Shown piece after piece: positions 45,138-54,389 of a stretch of DNA of 64,000 nucleotides. Position numbers and translations under genes: made by a program. Position 1 is the first letter of the stretch. Each line of letters starts with the position of its first letter. The notes below the pieces were generated by a model. The model made no database searches, had not been told where the DNA came from, and worked only from the letters and a program-made list of their open reading frames with translations. Source of the stretch: Skermanella aerolata KACC 11604 (lineage in GTDB: Bacteria > Pseudomonadota > Alphaproteobacteria > Azospirillales > Azospirillaceae); assembly GCF_000936425.1 (NCBI RefSeq), contig NZ_AVFK01000008.1:124001-188000 (forward strand), written 5' to 3'.

Positions 45138-45182
45138 GACAGGCCCGGCGGTCCAAGACGACCGCCGGGCCTGTCTTTTTTT
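45138..45182 (+). terminator. Rho-independent terminator of the phasin gene
   Basis: A perfect 16-base GC-rich stem (45138-45153 with 45160-45175) closes a six-base loop and is followed by seven T. It lies 57 bases after the phasin stop. Confidence 0.95.
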
Positions 45183-45348
45183 CCACCAAGGACATCCCGT
45201 TTATTGCGCGAAAAGGCGGGTGAGAGAGCGATCCGCTGAAATACGTCATAGCCGACACGCTTTGACGCAACACGCCTCTTCCAAGCGCGTCCGGAAATCT
45301 CATATGATTGTCGGAGGATGTCCATCGCGATGAATGCTAAATTTACCC

Positions 45349-45675
45349 ATGGCCGACAACGACAAGCACGGGGACGAGGGGACCGTGACGGGAGTGGTCG
45401 TCAAGGCCAAGCCCCAGACGAAGAAACCCTCGATGTACAAAGTTCTGATGTTGAACGACGACTATACTCCGATGGAGTTCGTCGTTCTCGTGTTGGAGCG
45501 ATTCTTCAACAAGAACCGCGAGGAAGCGACGCAGATCATGCTGCACGTGCATCGGCGTGGCGTCGGCATCTGCGGGGTCTTCACTTACGAGGTAGCCGAA
45601 ACGAAGGTAACCCAGGTGATGGACTTTGCCCGCCAACACCAGCATCCTTTGCAATGCACTCTGGAGAAGGATTAG
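45349..45675 (+). CDS. clpS: ATP-dependent Clp protease adaptor ClpS
   Basis: ClpS delivers N-end rule substrates to ClpAP. The 108-residue protein has a flexible N-terminal region, then [22 protein letters not shown] with the NDD residues that hold the substrate's N-terminus, and [20 protein letters not shown]. The ATG at 45349 gives a usual MADND start; an in-frame ATG at 45334 is nearer to a GGAGG but still 16 bases away. It is six bases from clpA and surely co-transcribed. Confidence 0.95.
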   Translation: MADNDKHGDEGTVTGVVVKAKPQTKKPSMYKVLMLNDDYTPMEFVVLVLERFFNKNREEATQIMLHVHRRGVGICGVFTYEVAETKVTQVMDFARQHQHPLQCTLEKD

Positions 45676-45681
45676 CCCGGC

Positions 45682-47982
45682 ATGCTCTCGCGTAATCTCG
45701 AGCAATCCCTGCACCGAGCCCTAGCCTACGCCAACGAGCGCCGTCACGAATACGCCACGCTTGAGCACTTGCTGCTCGCGCTCACCGAGGATCAGGATGC
45801 CGTAGCGGTCCTGAGAGCCTGTGGCGTCAACCTCGACAAGTTGCGCTCCGAGCTCGGTGAATACCTCGACAACGAACTCTCCAACCTGATCACCAATCGT
45901 CCCGAAGACGCGAAGCCGACTGCCGGCTTCCAGCGGGTGCTCCAGCGGGCGGCGATCCACGTACAAAGTTCCGGTCGTGAAGAAGTGACTGGGGCCAATG
46001 TGCTTGTTGCGCTGTTTTCTGAACGCGAGAGCCATGCGGTCTATTACCTGCAAGAGCAGGAAATGACCAGGTTCGACGCGGTAAACTATATCTCTCACGG
46101 GATCGCGAAGGCGCCGGGCCGCAATGAAACAAAGCGGGTATCGGGAGCTGACGACGACGCTGCGGCGGAGAAGGTCGTGAAGAAAGGCACTGAGGCTCTC
46201 GAGGCATATTGTGTCAACCTTAACAAGAAGGCGGCCGGCGGGAAGATCGATCCGCTGATCGGCCGGGATCAAGAGGTGGAACGGACCATCCAGATCCTTT
46301 GCCGTCGCTCCAAGAACAACCCGCTCTACGTGGGTGATCCCGGTGTCGGCAAGACCGCCATCGCCGAGGGTTTGGCGCGCCGTATCGTTCATGGCGAAGT
46401 TCCTGACGTTCTGGAAAACGCGACCATCTTCTCGCTCGACATGGGTTCGCTGCTGGCCGGAACACGGTACCGCGGCGACTTCGAAGAGCGGCTGAAGGCT
46501 GTGCTCTCCGAGCTGGAGGCCATGGAAGGCTCCATCCTGTTCATCGACGAGATACACACCGTGATTGGTGCGGGTGCCACCTCGGGCGGTGCGATGGATG
46601 CGTCCAACCTGCTGAAGCCGGCGCTTGCCAGCGGTGCGCTCCGGTGCGTCGGATCGACGACCTACAAGGAATACCGGAACTACTTCGAGAAGGATCGGGC
46701 CCTGGTCCGGCGCTTCCAGAAGATCGACGTCGCCGAGCCGTCGATCGAGGATGCGGTCAAGATCCTGCGGGGCCTCAAGCCCTACTACGAGAAGTATCAC
46801 CGGGTCCGCTACACGAACGAAGCGATCCGCTCCGCGGTGGAGTTGTCGGCCCGCTATATCGGCGACCGCAAGTTGCCCGACAAAGCGATCGACATCATCG
46901 ACGAAGTCGGCGCCGCGCAGATGCTGGTTCCGGAGTCGCGCCGCAAGAAGACCATCCAGGTCAAGGACGTCGAGGCGGTGGTCGCCAAGATCGCCCGTAT
47001 CCCGCCGAAGAGCGTTTCGCGCGATGATCGCGAAGTATTGCTGAACCTGGAACGCGATCTTCGCACCATGGTCTTTGGACAGAATAAGGCCATCGAAGCG
47101 CTTTCCTCCGCAATCAAGCTGGCCCGTGCCGGCCTGCGCGATCCGGAGAAGCCGATCGGCAACTACCTGTTCAGCGGCCCTACCGGCGTCGGCAAGACCG
47201 AGGCGGCGCGCCAGCTCAGCTTGACGCTGGGGATCGAGCTGATCCGCTTCGACATGTCCGAGTATATGGAGCGTCATACGGTATCGCGCCTGATCGGTGC
47301 GCCTCCGGGCTATGTCGGCTTCGATCAGGGTGGGCTTTTGACCGACGCCATCGATCAGCATCCGCATGCGGTGCTACTGCTCGACGAAATCGAAAAGGCG
47401 CATCCTGATCTGTTCAACATTCTGTTGCAGGTGATGGACCACGGCAAGCTGACGGACCACAACGGGAAGACGGTCGATTTCCGCAATGTGATCCTGATCA
47501 TGACGACAAATGCAGGTGCGTCCGACATGGCGAAGCCGGCAATCGGGTTCGAGCGGGCGGCGCGAGTCGGAGAGGATACGGAGGCGATCAACCGGATGTT
47601 CACGCCGGAATTCCGTAACCGTCTCGACAGCATCATTCCCTTCTCGGCTTTGTCGCCCGAGGTCATCGGCCAGGTCGTCGACAAGTTCGTCATCCAGTTG
47701 GAAGCCCAGCTTACCGACCGGGGCGTGTCGATCGAATTGACCGACGAGGCTCGGGAGTGGCTTGGCAAGAAGGGCTACGATCCGCTTTACGGCGCCCGGC
47801 CGCTTGCCCGGGTGATCCAGGAGAACATCAAGAAACCTTTGGCCGAGGAACTGCTGTTCGGCAAGCTGGCGAAGGGCGGCAATGTCAAGGTGGCGGTCGC
47901 CGACGACAAGCTGACCTTCATCTACCCCGATCCGCCGCCGACGGATCACGAAGAGGAAAAAGTCCCCGAGATGGTGGACTGA
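45682..47982 (+). CDS. clpA: ATP-dependent Clp protease ATP-binding subunit ClpA
   Basis: ClpA is the unfoldase ring that feeds proteins to ClpP. The 766-residue protein has the N-terminal repeat domain (NLEQSLHRALAYANERRHEYATLEHLL), where ClpS binds, and two AAA modules with Walker A sites GDPGVGKTA near residue 217 and GPTGVGKTE near residue 500. The second module contains the LDEIEKAHPD Walker B and the IGF loop (IGFERAAR) that contacts ClpP. It follows clpS in the standard pair. clpP is not in the window. A terminator lies 33 bases downstream. Confidence 0.97.
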   Translation: MLSRNLEQSLHRALAYANERRHEYATLEHLLLALTEDQDAVAVLRACGVNLDKLRSELGEYLDNELSNLITNRPEDAKPTAGFQRVLQRAAIHVQSSGREEVTGANVLVALFSERESHAVYYLQEQEMTRFDAVNYISHGIAKAPGRNETKRVSGADDDAAAEKVVKKGTEALEAYCVNLNKKAAGGKIDPLIGRDQEVERTIQILCRRSKNNPLYVGDPGVGKTAIAEGLARRIVHGEVPDVLENATIFSLDMGSLLAGTRYRGDFEERLKAVLSELEAMEGSILFIDEIHTVIGAGATSGGAMDASNLLKPALASGALRCVGSTTYKEYRNYFEKDRALVRRFQKIDVAEPSIEDAVKILRGLKPYYEKYHRVRYTNEAIRSAVELSARYIGDRKLPDKAIDIIDEVGAAQMLVPESRRKKTIQVKDVEAVVAKIARIPPKSVSRDDREVLLNLERDLRTMVFGQNKAIEALSSAIKLARAGLRDPEKPIGNYLFSGPTGVGKTEAARQLSLTLGIELIRFDMSEYMERHTVSRLIGAPPGYVGFDQGGLLTDAIDQHPHAVLLLDEIEKAHPDLFNILLQVMDHGKLTDHNGKTVDFRNVILIMTTNAGASDMAKPAIGFERAARVGEDTEAINRMFTPEFRNRLDSIIPFSALSPEVIGQVVDKFVIQLEAQLTDRGVSIELTDEAREWLGKKGYDPLYGARPLARVIQENIKKPLAEELLFGKLAKGGNVKVAVADDKLTFIYPDPPPTDHEEEKVPEMVD

Positions 47983-48014
47983 CGGCAAACTGACGATCCG
48001 GTGAAGATTGCGGC

Positions 48015-48047
48015 GGCGGGGCTCTTCGGAGCCCCGCCTTCGTTTTT
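48015..48047 (+). terminator. Rho-independent terminator of clpS-clpA
   Basis: A ten-base stem GGCGGGGCTC/GAGCCCCGCC with a TTCG tetraloop is followed by TTCGTTTTT, 33 bases after the clpA stop. Confidence 0.92.
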
Positions 48048-48131
48048 GCCGCAGGGCAACAAACTGCCGCCGTGTTCACGTGACGCCACTCGCATCGCAT
48101 GCTAATAGATTGGATCCCAGCTACTCGCCGG

Positions 48132-48653
48132 ATGCTCCCCGTGGTTCAACGCACCTATAAGCGCAGTGAAGTCGAAGGCCTGCTACACGCATTGGAGCGA
48201 CAGGCCAGGGAAGCGGCCAAGCTCGCGGTCGATGCCCAGAAGGAAGCTGCCAACAACAGCTTCATCGCCTACCGTCACTTCCGCGACAAGGTGGGCGAGT
48301 TCAAGGCGCTTTGCATCCTGATCGAAGGACGGTTGAAGCATATCGCCGACGGCAAGGCGGACGATCTGAAGAGCGAGTTCGAGCGGATGGACATCCTGAT
48401 GCTCGGCCTGCTGATCAAGGCCAGCATGCGGTTCTTCTTCGTGCTCTCGGCCAATACGATCCTGCCGCTGGGAGCACGCGAAATCTTCATCGCGGAACTG
48501 CACAGCCTCTACGAGGCGCGCGAGAAATTGCGGCGGCCCGATTATCTGAACAGACTGAGCGCGGGACTTGCGGCCGACCTCGATACGGCAGAGGCCATCC
48601 TGGAAGAAATCATCGACAAGGCGCCTGGCCTGCTGAAGTTCGGGACCGGCTGA
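48132..48653 (+). CDS. Conserved-looking helical protein of unknown function
   Basis: This protein of about 173 residues is mostly helical: YKRSEVEGLLHALERQAREAAKLAVDAQKEA reads as a coiled coil, followed by FRDKVGEFKALCILIEGRLKHI and a hydrophobic MLGLLIKASMRFFFVLS segment that may pack or enter the membrane. I do not recognise the family. The reading frame has the codon use of its neighbours. The ATG at 48132 is preferred to one at 48099, since the extra residues look unstructured. It ends two bases before the CoA transferase start, so the two are probably co-transcribed. Confidence 0.65.
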   Translation: MLPVVQRTYKRSEVEGLLHALERQAREAAKLAVDAQKEAANNSFIAYRHFRDKVGEFKALCILIEGRLKHIADGKADDLKSEFERMDILMLGLLIKASMRFFFVLSANTILPLGAREIFIAELHSLYEAREKLRRPDYLNRLSAGLAADLDTAEAILEEIIDKAPGLLKFGTG

Positions 48654-48655
48654 CA

Positions 48656-49771
48656 ATGGTGGATACGCTGCTGGAGGGAATTCGGGTACTCGACCTCAGC
48701 CAATATCTGCCAGGACCCTATGCCGGCCAGATGCTGGCCGATCTTGGCGCCGATGTCGTCAAGGTCGAACCGCCGGCGGGCGACCCGATGCGACGCCTTG
48801 GCGGAGTCGACAGCGACGGTCTGGCTCCAGGCTACAAGCTGGTGAATGCCGGAAAGACCGTCATCCTGCTCGATCTCAAGGGCGAGGAAGACCGGGCTGC
48901 GTTCGAGGTGATGGTCGAGCATGCCGATGTCCTGGTCGAGAGTTTTCGCCCTGGCACGCTGGACAAGCTCGGGTTTCCCTATTCCCGGCTGGAAGCGATA
49001 AATCCCGGAATGATCCACGTGGCTCTGTCCGGCTGGGGGCAGGGCGGTCCTTACCGCCTGCGCGCTGGCCACGATCTGAACTATATGGCGCTGGGCGGCG
49101 GTTTGGTGGCATCCGGCGCCGACGGGACGCCGGTCATGAGCTATCCGCCGGTGGCGGATCATTCCGCCGCCATACAGGCAGTCGCCGCGGTTTCGGCCGC
49201 CCTGTTCCGCCGGTCACGAACGGGCAGGGGCGCCTATCTGGACATCAGCCTTATGGAAACCGTGCTCGGCTGGCAATCCTGGCCGCTGACGATGGCCCGC
49301 CGCGGCCATCCTCCCCGTCCTGGGGAGGACATGCTGACGGGCGGAGCCGCGTATAACAGGATCTACCGGACTGCCGACGGCCGCTTTGTCAGCCTCGGGT
49401 CCATCGAGCAAAAGTTTTGGGCGACTTTCTGCACGACTATCGGCAAGCCCGAACTGATCGGCCGGCACTCGGATCCGATCCCACAGACCGGACTGATCGC
49501 CGAAGTGGCCGCAATCTTCGCGGCCGAAACGCTGGGTCATTGGGAGTCGCTGTTCGCGGGGGTGGACTGCTGTCTGGAAACCGTCGCGGAACTGGCCGAT
49601 GTGCCTGATCACCCGCATATTGCTGCTCGCGGACAGGTGAAGGTCACCGGCGGTCCCGAGCCTATGGTGGAGACCTTCCTGGGCCTGCGGGTCGATGGAG
49701 CGCTGCCACGCGAGCGACCGCCTCTGGTTCACGGCGATGCAGAGTCGGTTCTATCCCGGTGGCGCGGCTGA
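48656..49771 (+). CDS. CaiB/BaiF-type (family III) CoA transferase
   Basis: The 371-residue protein moves CoA between carboxylic acids. It has the family opening LLEGIRVLDLSQYLPGPYAGQMLADLGADVVKVEPPAGDPMR and VLVESFRPGTLDKLGF, and the segment GHDLNYMALGGGLVASG. A C-terminal small domain contains DHPHIAARG. Branched relatives act as alpha-methylacyl-CoA racemases, so either activity is possible. The open frame extends further upstream, but the ATG at 48656 gives the true family start. Substrate unknown. Confidence 0.88.
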   Translation: MVDTLLEGIRVLDLSQYLPGPYAGQMLADLGADVVKVEPPAGDPMRRLGGVDSDGLAPGYKLVNAGKTVILLDLKGEEDRAAFEVMVEHADVLVESFRPGTLDKLGFPYSRLEAINPGMIHVALSGWGQGGPYRLRAGHDLNYMALGGGLVASGADGTPVMSYPPVADHSAAIQAVAAVSAALFRRSRTGRGAYLDISLMETVLGWQSWPLTMARRGHPPRPGEDMLTGGAAYNRIYRTADGRFVSLGSIEQKFWATFCTTIGKPELIGRHSDPIPQTGLIAEVAAIFAAETLGHWESLFAGVDCCLETVAELADVPDHPHIAARGQVKVTGGPEPMVETFLGLRVDGALPRERPPLVHGDAESVLSRWRG

Positions 49772-49774
49772 CCG

Positions 49775-50935
49775 TTATCCGTTCTCCTGACGGAAGGGAC
49801 TGTCGTCCATCAAGGCATCGATATCCTGGGCGACGGCAACCCGCTCGCGCTTCAGGTAGTCTTCGACCGCCGATCGGAAGCCGGGGTCGCGAATCCAGTG
49901 GGCGCTATAGGTCGGAGTCGGCAGGTAGCCGCGCTGGATCTTGTGCTGACCCTGCGCACCGGCTTCGACCCTGCTCAACCCGCGCTCGATCGCGAAATCG
50001 ATGGCGCGGTAGTAGCACGCTTCGAAATGTAGGTGCTTGTAGGTAGCGTTGCATCCCCAGTTGCGGCCATACAAGGTATCGGCACCGAGAAGGTTCAGGG
50101 CGCCCGCGACCCACTCGCCGTCGTCCTCGACCAGGATAAGCACGACCCGATCGGCCATGGTTTCACCCAGCAGGCGGAAGAACTTGCGGTTCAGGTATGC
50201 ACTGCCCCACTTCCGGTCGCTGGTGTCCATGTAGAACTTGTAGAAGACGTCCCAATGCTCCTGGCGAAGATCGTCGCCGGTCAGCGTGTGGATCTTGACG
50301 CCGGTTTCAGCGACTTCGCGCCGTTCCTTGCGGATGCTCTTGCGCTTGCGGGAGTTCAGATCGCCAAGGAAATCGTCGAAGCTGCCATAGCCTCGGTTCT
50401 CCCAGTGATATTGCTGGCCGATTCGCTGGAGCCAGCCTGCTTCGCCCAAGGTCTCCCAATCCGCTTCGGTCGGAAAGGTGACGTGCACCGAGGAAACCTG
50501 ATGCCTCAGCGCCAGTTGCTCGAGGGCGGCTATCAATGCCTGGGCCGCCCCTTCCGGCGCGCTCGGATGAAGCAGCAGGCGCGGGCCGGTTACCGGAGTG
50601 AACGGCACCGCTGCCTGAAGTTTCGGATAGTAGCTGCCGCCCGCCCGTTCGTACGCATTGGCCCATGCGTGATCGAACACGTATTCGCCGGAGGAATGGC
50701 TTTTCAGATAGAGCGGAACCGTTCCGATAATGCTGCCGTCGGGCGCTTCCAGCGCAAGATGCTGCGGCTGCCACCCGGTCGCGGCGCGGCAGGACCCGCT
50801 GTCTTCAAGCGCCTTAAGGAAGGCATGACTGAGGAATGGGTTTTCCTCGCCGGCACAGGCATCCCAGGCGGCGGCGTCAATCGCACCGATGCCCGGCATC
50901 ACCTTGACCGTAACAGTATCTTTTCCGTCTGGCAT
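49775..50935 (-). CDS. GNAT/FemAB-like acyltransferase (COG3146)
   Basis: The 386-residue cytoplasmic protein matches the COG3146 group (DUF482-type) with a GNAT-like fold: PFLSHAFLKALEDSGSC near the N-terminus, GYGSFDDFLGDLNSRKRKSIRKERREV in the middle, and RVEAGAQGQHKIQRGYLPTPTYSAHWI near the C-terminus. These resemble FemAB amino-acyl transferases, but the substrate is not established. It converges on the CoA transferase gene with a three-base gap. RidA is encoded 40 bases upstream on the same strand, possibly in the same transcript. Confidence 0.88.
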   Translation of the reverse strand: MPDGKDTVTVKVMPGIGAIDAAAWDACAGEENPFLSHAFLKALEDSGSCRAATGWQPQHLALEAPDGSIIGTVPLYLKSHSSGEYVFDHAWANAYERAGGSYYPKLQAAVPFTPVTGPRLLLHPSAPEGAAQALIAALEQLALRHQVSSVHVTFPTEADWETLGEAGWLQRIGQQYHWENRGYGSFDDFLGDLNSRKRKSIRKERREVAETGVKIHTLTGDDLRQEHWDVFYKFYMDTSDRKWGSAYLNRKFFRLLGETMADRVVLILVEDDGEWVAGALNLLGADTLYGRNWGCNATYKHLHFEACYYRAIDFAIERGLSRVEAGAQGQHKIQRGYLPTPTYSAHWIRDPGFRSAVEDYLKRERVAVAQDIDALMDDSPFRQENG

Positions 50936-50975
50936 GCCTACAGAATTAGAGTTTTTGCGGTGCGGCGCAAGACGA

Positions 50976-51443
50976 TTACAAGAGTTCGAAAATCGCCTCG
51001 ACCTCTACAGCCGAACCGAGCGGCAGGGAGGGGGCGCCGACCGCGAAACGAGCATGCTTGCCGTTGTCGCCGAAGACCTGGAGCATCAGTTCCGACGCAC
51101 CGTTGATCACCTTGGGATGGTCGTTGAAGTCCGGACCGCAGTTGACGAATCCGCCCAGCTTCAGGCAACGCGCCACCTTGTCCAGATCGCCGCCGCACGC
51201 CGCCGCTGCCTGGGCCAGGATGTTCAGGGCACAGACGCGGGCGCAGGCATAACCATCCTCGACCGACAGGTCGGAGCCGACCTTGCCGGTATGGGACAGC
51301 GCGCCGTCGCGCATCGGGATCTGCCCGGAGATGAACAGCATCTTGCCGGAGATCGTGTACGGGACGTAGGCGCCGGCCGGTGCCGGCAGCTTCGGCAGGT
51401 CGATGCCAAGTTCCGCAAGACGCGCCGCAATGGTGCCCGCCAT
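50976..51443 (-). CDS. RidA/YjgF family protein
   Basis: The 155-residue trimeric RidA-fold protein has GAYVPYTISGKMLFISGQIPMRDG and the segment VCALNILAQAAAACGGDLDKVARCLKLGGFVN. Classical RidA hydrolyses reactive enamine/imine intermediates, but the catalytic arginine region differs in this longer subgroup, so activity is uncertain. The ATG at 51443 has GGGAG seven bases upstream; the frame runs open to 51623 without a better start. It precedes the COG3146 gene on the same strand. Confidence 0.88.
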   Translation of the reverse strand: MAGTIAARLAELGIDLPKLPAPAGAYVPYTISGKMLFISGQIPMRDGALSHTGKVGSDLSVEDGYACARVCALNILAQAAAACGGDLDKVARCLKLGGFVNCGPDFNDHPKVINGASELMLQVFGDNGKHARFAVGAPSLPLGSAVEVEAIFELL

Positions 51444-51573
51444 GTTCTTTCTCCCTTGTTGTTGCCTGTGGCAAATTGTCCGGATCGCCGCTCGCCGGCG
51501 CCGGAGGCCAAGACCATAGCCGGACACGCGGCGGCAAGCCAGAGCAGGGCCGCATGAGGGAGAAAAGGGGCCG

Positions 51574-53328
51574 TCAGGCTGCCAGCTTGTAGCCCTTGAC
51601 GAGTTGGTCGAGGATCGTCGCAAGCCTGCTCAGTTCACCGGCTGCACTGGACGTTTCGGTCGCACCTGCCGCCGTGCTCTGCGCTATCTCGACCATGGTC
51701 AGCAAGGCGTCGTGGACCATATTCGCCTGATCTGCGGTCTGCCCGGTATCGGCTGCTACCGTCTTTGCCGAATCCGCCACCTGACTGACATTGCGCCCGA
51801 TCTCGCTGGTAGTTGCCGTCTGCTGGGCGACCTCCGTCGCGATGGCGGCTGCTATCTCATCGATCCGCGCGATCACGCCGTGAATGGCTCCGATGGACCC
51901 GGAAACCCGCGTCATGGCGTCGGCGACTTGAGAAATGGAGGCGACGGAGCGACCGGTCTGCTCCTGGGTGGCGGTGATGCGCTGGGCGATGTTCTCGGCG
52001 GCACGAGCACTTTGGGTAGCCAAGTTCTTGACCTCGGTGGCGACCACGGCGAACCCCTTTCCGGCCTCGCCCGCGCGTGCCGCTTCGATCGTGGCATTCA
52101 GCGCCAGAAGGTTGGTCTGCTCCGCGATGTCCGAGATGACCTTGATCACTTCGCCGATTTCGGCGCTGTTGGCGGAAAGCTGGCGGATGTCCTCGACCGC
52201 CGATCCGATCGCCGCTTCGGCGCCTCCCAATGTGTCGCGTGCCTGCCCGGCGGCGGCGGACGCCTGATGGGCGACATCCGAACTGTTGGCGGCGTGGCGT
52301 GCCACCTCGCTGATCGAAGCGGTCATTTCCTCCGATGCCGCGGCTACGCTGTCGGCACTTTCCGCCAAGCGGCCTGCGATGCTGGACAGTTCGCCGACTG
52401 CCGCGACGACGCCGTTCATCGCGTGGCTGATATCGTCGGCGCGGTTGTTCATCGATTCCGCGTTTCGGCTCATCTCCTCGGACGAAGCCGTGAGTTCCAC
52501 CGACGCCGCGGATACCGATCCGCTTGCCAGACCGACTTCACCGATGCTGCTGCGCAGGCTTTCCAGCAGATGGTTGAAGTCACGGGCCATTTCGGCAACC
52601 TCGTCGCCCGTGGAAATGCTGACGGTCTGAGAAAGGTCGCCTCTCCGTGCGGCGGCGATGGATCGTTGCATGACCGGAATCGGCCTTACGATCGCGCGGC
52701 CAAGTAGGATGGCGACGGTTCCGAGCAACAGGACGACTAGAAGACACGCGCCACCCAGTTGAAGGGCGGTTACGACGAAGGCCTTGTTGACGTCATCGAT
52801 ATAGATGCCGGAGCCGATGACCCAGCCCCATGATTCATGGCGTTTGGCAAAAGCGATCTTGGGCTGCGGCGCGGTATCCTTGCCCTTGGGCCAGACATAC
52901 CGAACGGTCACGCCGTTTCCGGCAACCGCTCCCTCCAGCATCTTCGCGACGAAGGCAACGCCATTCTGGTCCTTGACGGCTTTGAGGTTCTTGCCGACCA
53001 GGCGGGGGTCGGCGCCATGCGCCACGACGGTTCCGGCCGGGTCCAGAACGAAGAAATACTCACCGTCCGCGTAGCGAAGCGAGGACAGCGCTGCCAATGC
53101 CGCCTTCTGGGCCGCATCGTCGGAAGAAGCACCGTCGCGGGCCGCCTGGGCATAGTGATCGACCAGGGTCATGGCGGTCTCGATCAGGTGCTGCGTCTGC
53201 CCCTGGCGTTCGGAAAACATTTGGGACCGCAGCGTCATCAGCGATATGCTGGCGACGACAATCAGGCCGGCCAGACCGGCGGCTACGATCAGCATGATCT
53301 TGTATTTTATCTTCAAAGTGCCGATCAC
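51574..53328 (-). CDS. Methyl-accepting chemotaxis protein with a periplasmic sCache domain
   Basis: The 584-residue receptor has a first membrane helix ([20 protein letters not shown]), a periplasmic sCache_2-type sensor domain ([19 protein letters not shown]...[15 protein letters not shown]) and a second helix near 190-212 ([14 protein letters not shown]). A HAMP region and a long coiled-coil signalling domain follow, with the hairpin tip [40 protein letters not shown] in the expected place. It passes ligand signals to CheA/CheW. Start is GTG with GGAGG five bases upstream. No pentapeptide CheR tether is evident. Ligand unknown; sCache_2 often binds small organic acids. Confidence 0.94.
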   Translation of the reverse strand: MIGTLKIKYKIMLIVAAGLAGLIVVASISLMTLRSQMFSERQGQTQHLIETAMTLVDHYAQAARDGASSDDAAQKAALAALSSLRYADGEYFFVLDPAGTVVAHGADPRLVGKNLKAVKDQNGVAFVAKMLEGAVAGNGVTVRYVWPKGKDTAPQPKIAFAKRHESWGWVIGSGIYIDDVNKAFVVTALQLGGACLLVVLLLGTVAILLGRAIVRPIPVMQRSIAAARRGDLSQTVSISTGDEVAEMARDFNHLLESLRSSIGEVGLASGSVSAASVELTASSEEMSRNAESMNNRADDISHAMNGVVAAVGELSSIAGRLAESADSVAAASEEMTASISEVARHAANSSDVAHQASAAAGQARDTLGGAEAAIGSAVEDIRQLSANSAEIGEVIKVISDIAEQTNLLALNATIEAARAGEAGKGFAVVATEVKNLATQSARAAENIAQRITATQEQTGRSVASISQVADAMTRVSGSIGAIHGVIARIDEIAAAIATEVAQQTATTSEIGRNVSQVADSAKTVAADTGQTADQANMVHDALLTMVEIAQSTAAGATETSSAAGELSRLATILDQLVKGYKLAA

Positions 53329-53456
53329 TTTCGCCTCCCGGCAGAATTATTTACTTACTCCCCAGTAGGAACAGTCTCAGTAGGTTTTGCGAATTAATCG
53401 TTAATTTGCGGCATCTCGCGGCGGTTGGACACACCAGTCACCCTGCTAAAGTTTCT

Positions 53457-53504
53457 TGCGACTGATTCTCAAAACGTGTATTTCAATAATGCGAGTGATT
53501 ATCA
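53457..53504 (+). promoter_or_regulatory. Paired Fur-box-like sites
   Basis: TGCGACTGATTCTCA (53457-53471) and TGCGAGTGATTATCA (53490-53504) share 13 of 15 bases and are exactly 33 bases apart, about three helical turns. Both resemble the classical Fur motif TGATAATGATTATCA, the second at 12 of 15 positions. They sit just before the GTG start at 53522, where binding would block expression in iron-replete cells. Confidence 0.6.
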
Positions 53505-53521
53505 ATTTCATGGAGACGGCC

Positions 53522-54061
53522 GTGTCGAACCAGATGCTCAGTGCCTCCACCTCTCTCCATCGCGACCAGGAAGCGGCTTTGGACCTGGATCACGCCGAAC
53601 ATGACGATGCCGAAACGCTGACCTTGTGGGCCTTCCGGCGCTGGGTCATGGGGCTCAGGTACAAGGCTCCCGAGCAATGGGAAACCGTTCTGCGCGGGTT
53701 GCGTCGGCGCTGCGGCGAGGCGGCGGGGCACGATGCGGCCGTGGCCATGGCGGAACTGGTCGATTGCTTGCGCAGAACGGCCCGCCGCACCGTCACTCAT
53801 CACCAACTCTGCTGCGCCGAACTTGGCGACGACGAAGCTACCCTGCTCGTACTCCTGGCGGCCTGCCAGCGCGGTCATTCCGCGCTGGCCGAAGCGGCAG
53901 CCCAGGCATTGTCCGGGACTTCCCGCAATGAAGAACTGACGTTGGCAGCCACACGCTTCGCCGACGCTTTCTCCCAGCGGGGTTTGATGCTGCCCTACCG
54001 CGATTTGGCGTTGGACTTGGCCTTTGCCGCCGGTCCCGGTTCCGCGGCTTCAGTCCACTGA
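53522..54061 (+). CDS. Unknown protein behind two Fur-like boxes
   Basis: This protein of about 179 residues has an acidic N-terminal region (LDLDHAEHDDAETL), a helical middle (LWAFRRWVMGLRYKAPEQWETVLRGLRRRC) and a HHQLCCAELGDDE patch that could bind metal or heme. A conserved-looking C-terminal helix region ends it (RFADAFSQRGLMLPYRDLALDLAFA). No signal peptide. The start chosen is GTG 53522, with GGAG six bases upstream; an in-frame ATG at 53510 overlaps the second box. I do not recognise the family. Iron control suggests a role in iron or heme handling, which is inference. Confidence 0.7.
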   Translation: MSNQMLSASTSLHRDQEAALDLDHAEHDDAETLTLWAFRRWVMGLRYKAPEQWETVLRGLRRRCGEAAGHDAAVAMAELVDCLRRTARRTVTHHQLCCAELGDDEATLLVLLAACQRGHSALAEAAAQALSGTSRNEELTLAATRFADAFSQRGLMLPYRDLALDLAFAAGPGSAASVH

Positions 54062-54176
54062 ACCGCCGACCCGACTGAACTGCCAGCTTGGTCCGCGCTA
54101 CGCCAGCCCCGTCGTCTGACGCGGCCGGCAGCGGTGCGGCACTTCACCATACTGCGAAATTGAAACCGCACGCGCT

Positions 54177-54389
54177 TCAAGCGAGGTCCGGCTGACTCCC
54201 GGGGAAACGCGGGTCGGAAGGGTCCGTCGGCCGTCCGGGTATCTCGCCCGGTATGATGCCTGTTTGCTCCTCGTCCGGACCTACGTCCGGTGTCTCCGCC
54301 GGTTCCGGCACCGGCGGAGCTTTAGGCGAATCCGCTAGATTTTCCGCACTGGCGCTGCCCGCGGATAGTTCGAAAAGCCGATCTTCCAT
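54177..54389 (-). CDS. Small acidic proline-rich protein
   Basis: The 70-residue product begins MEDRLFELSAGSASAENLADSP and continues as a proline- and acid-rich, probably disordered chain (PPVPEPAETPDVGPDEEQTG, GRPTDPSDPRFPGSQ). An excellent AGGAGGTG ribosome site six bases before the ATG argues that it is expressed. No family is recognised. It is isolated: the Fur-boxed gene converges on it 115 bases away, and upstream lies a long apparently empty region. Confidence 0.65.
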   Translation of the reverse strand: MEDRLFELSAGSASAENLADSPKAPPVPEPAETPDVGPDEEQTGIIPGEIPGRPTDPSDPRFPGSQPDLA

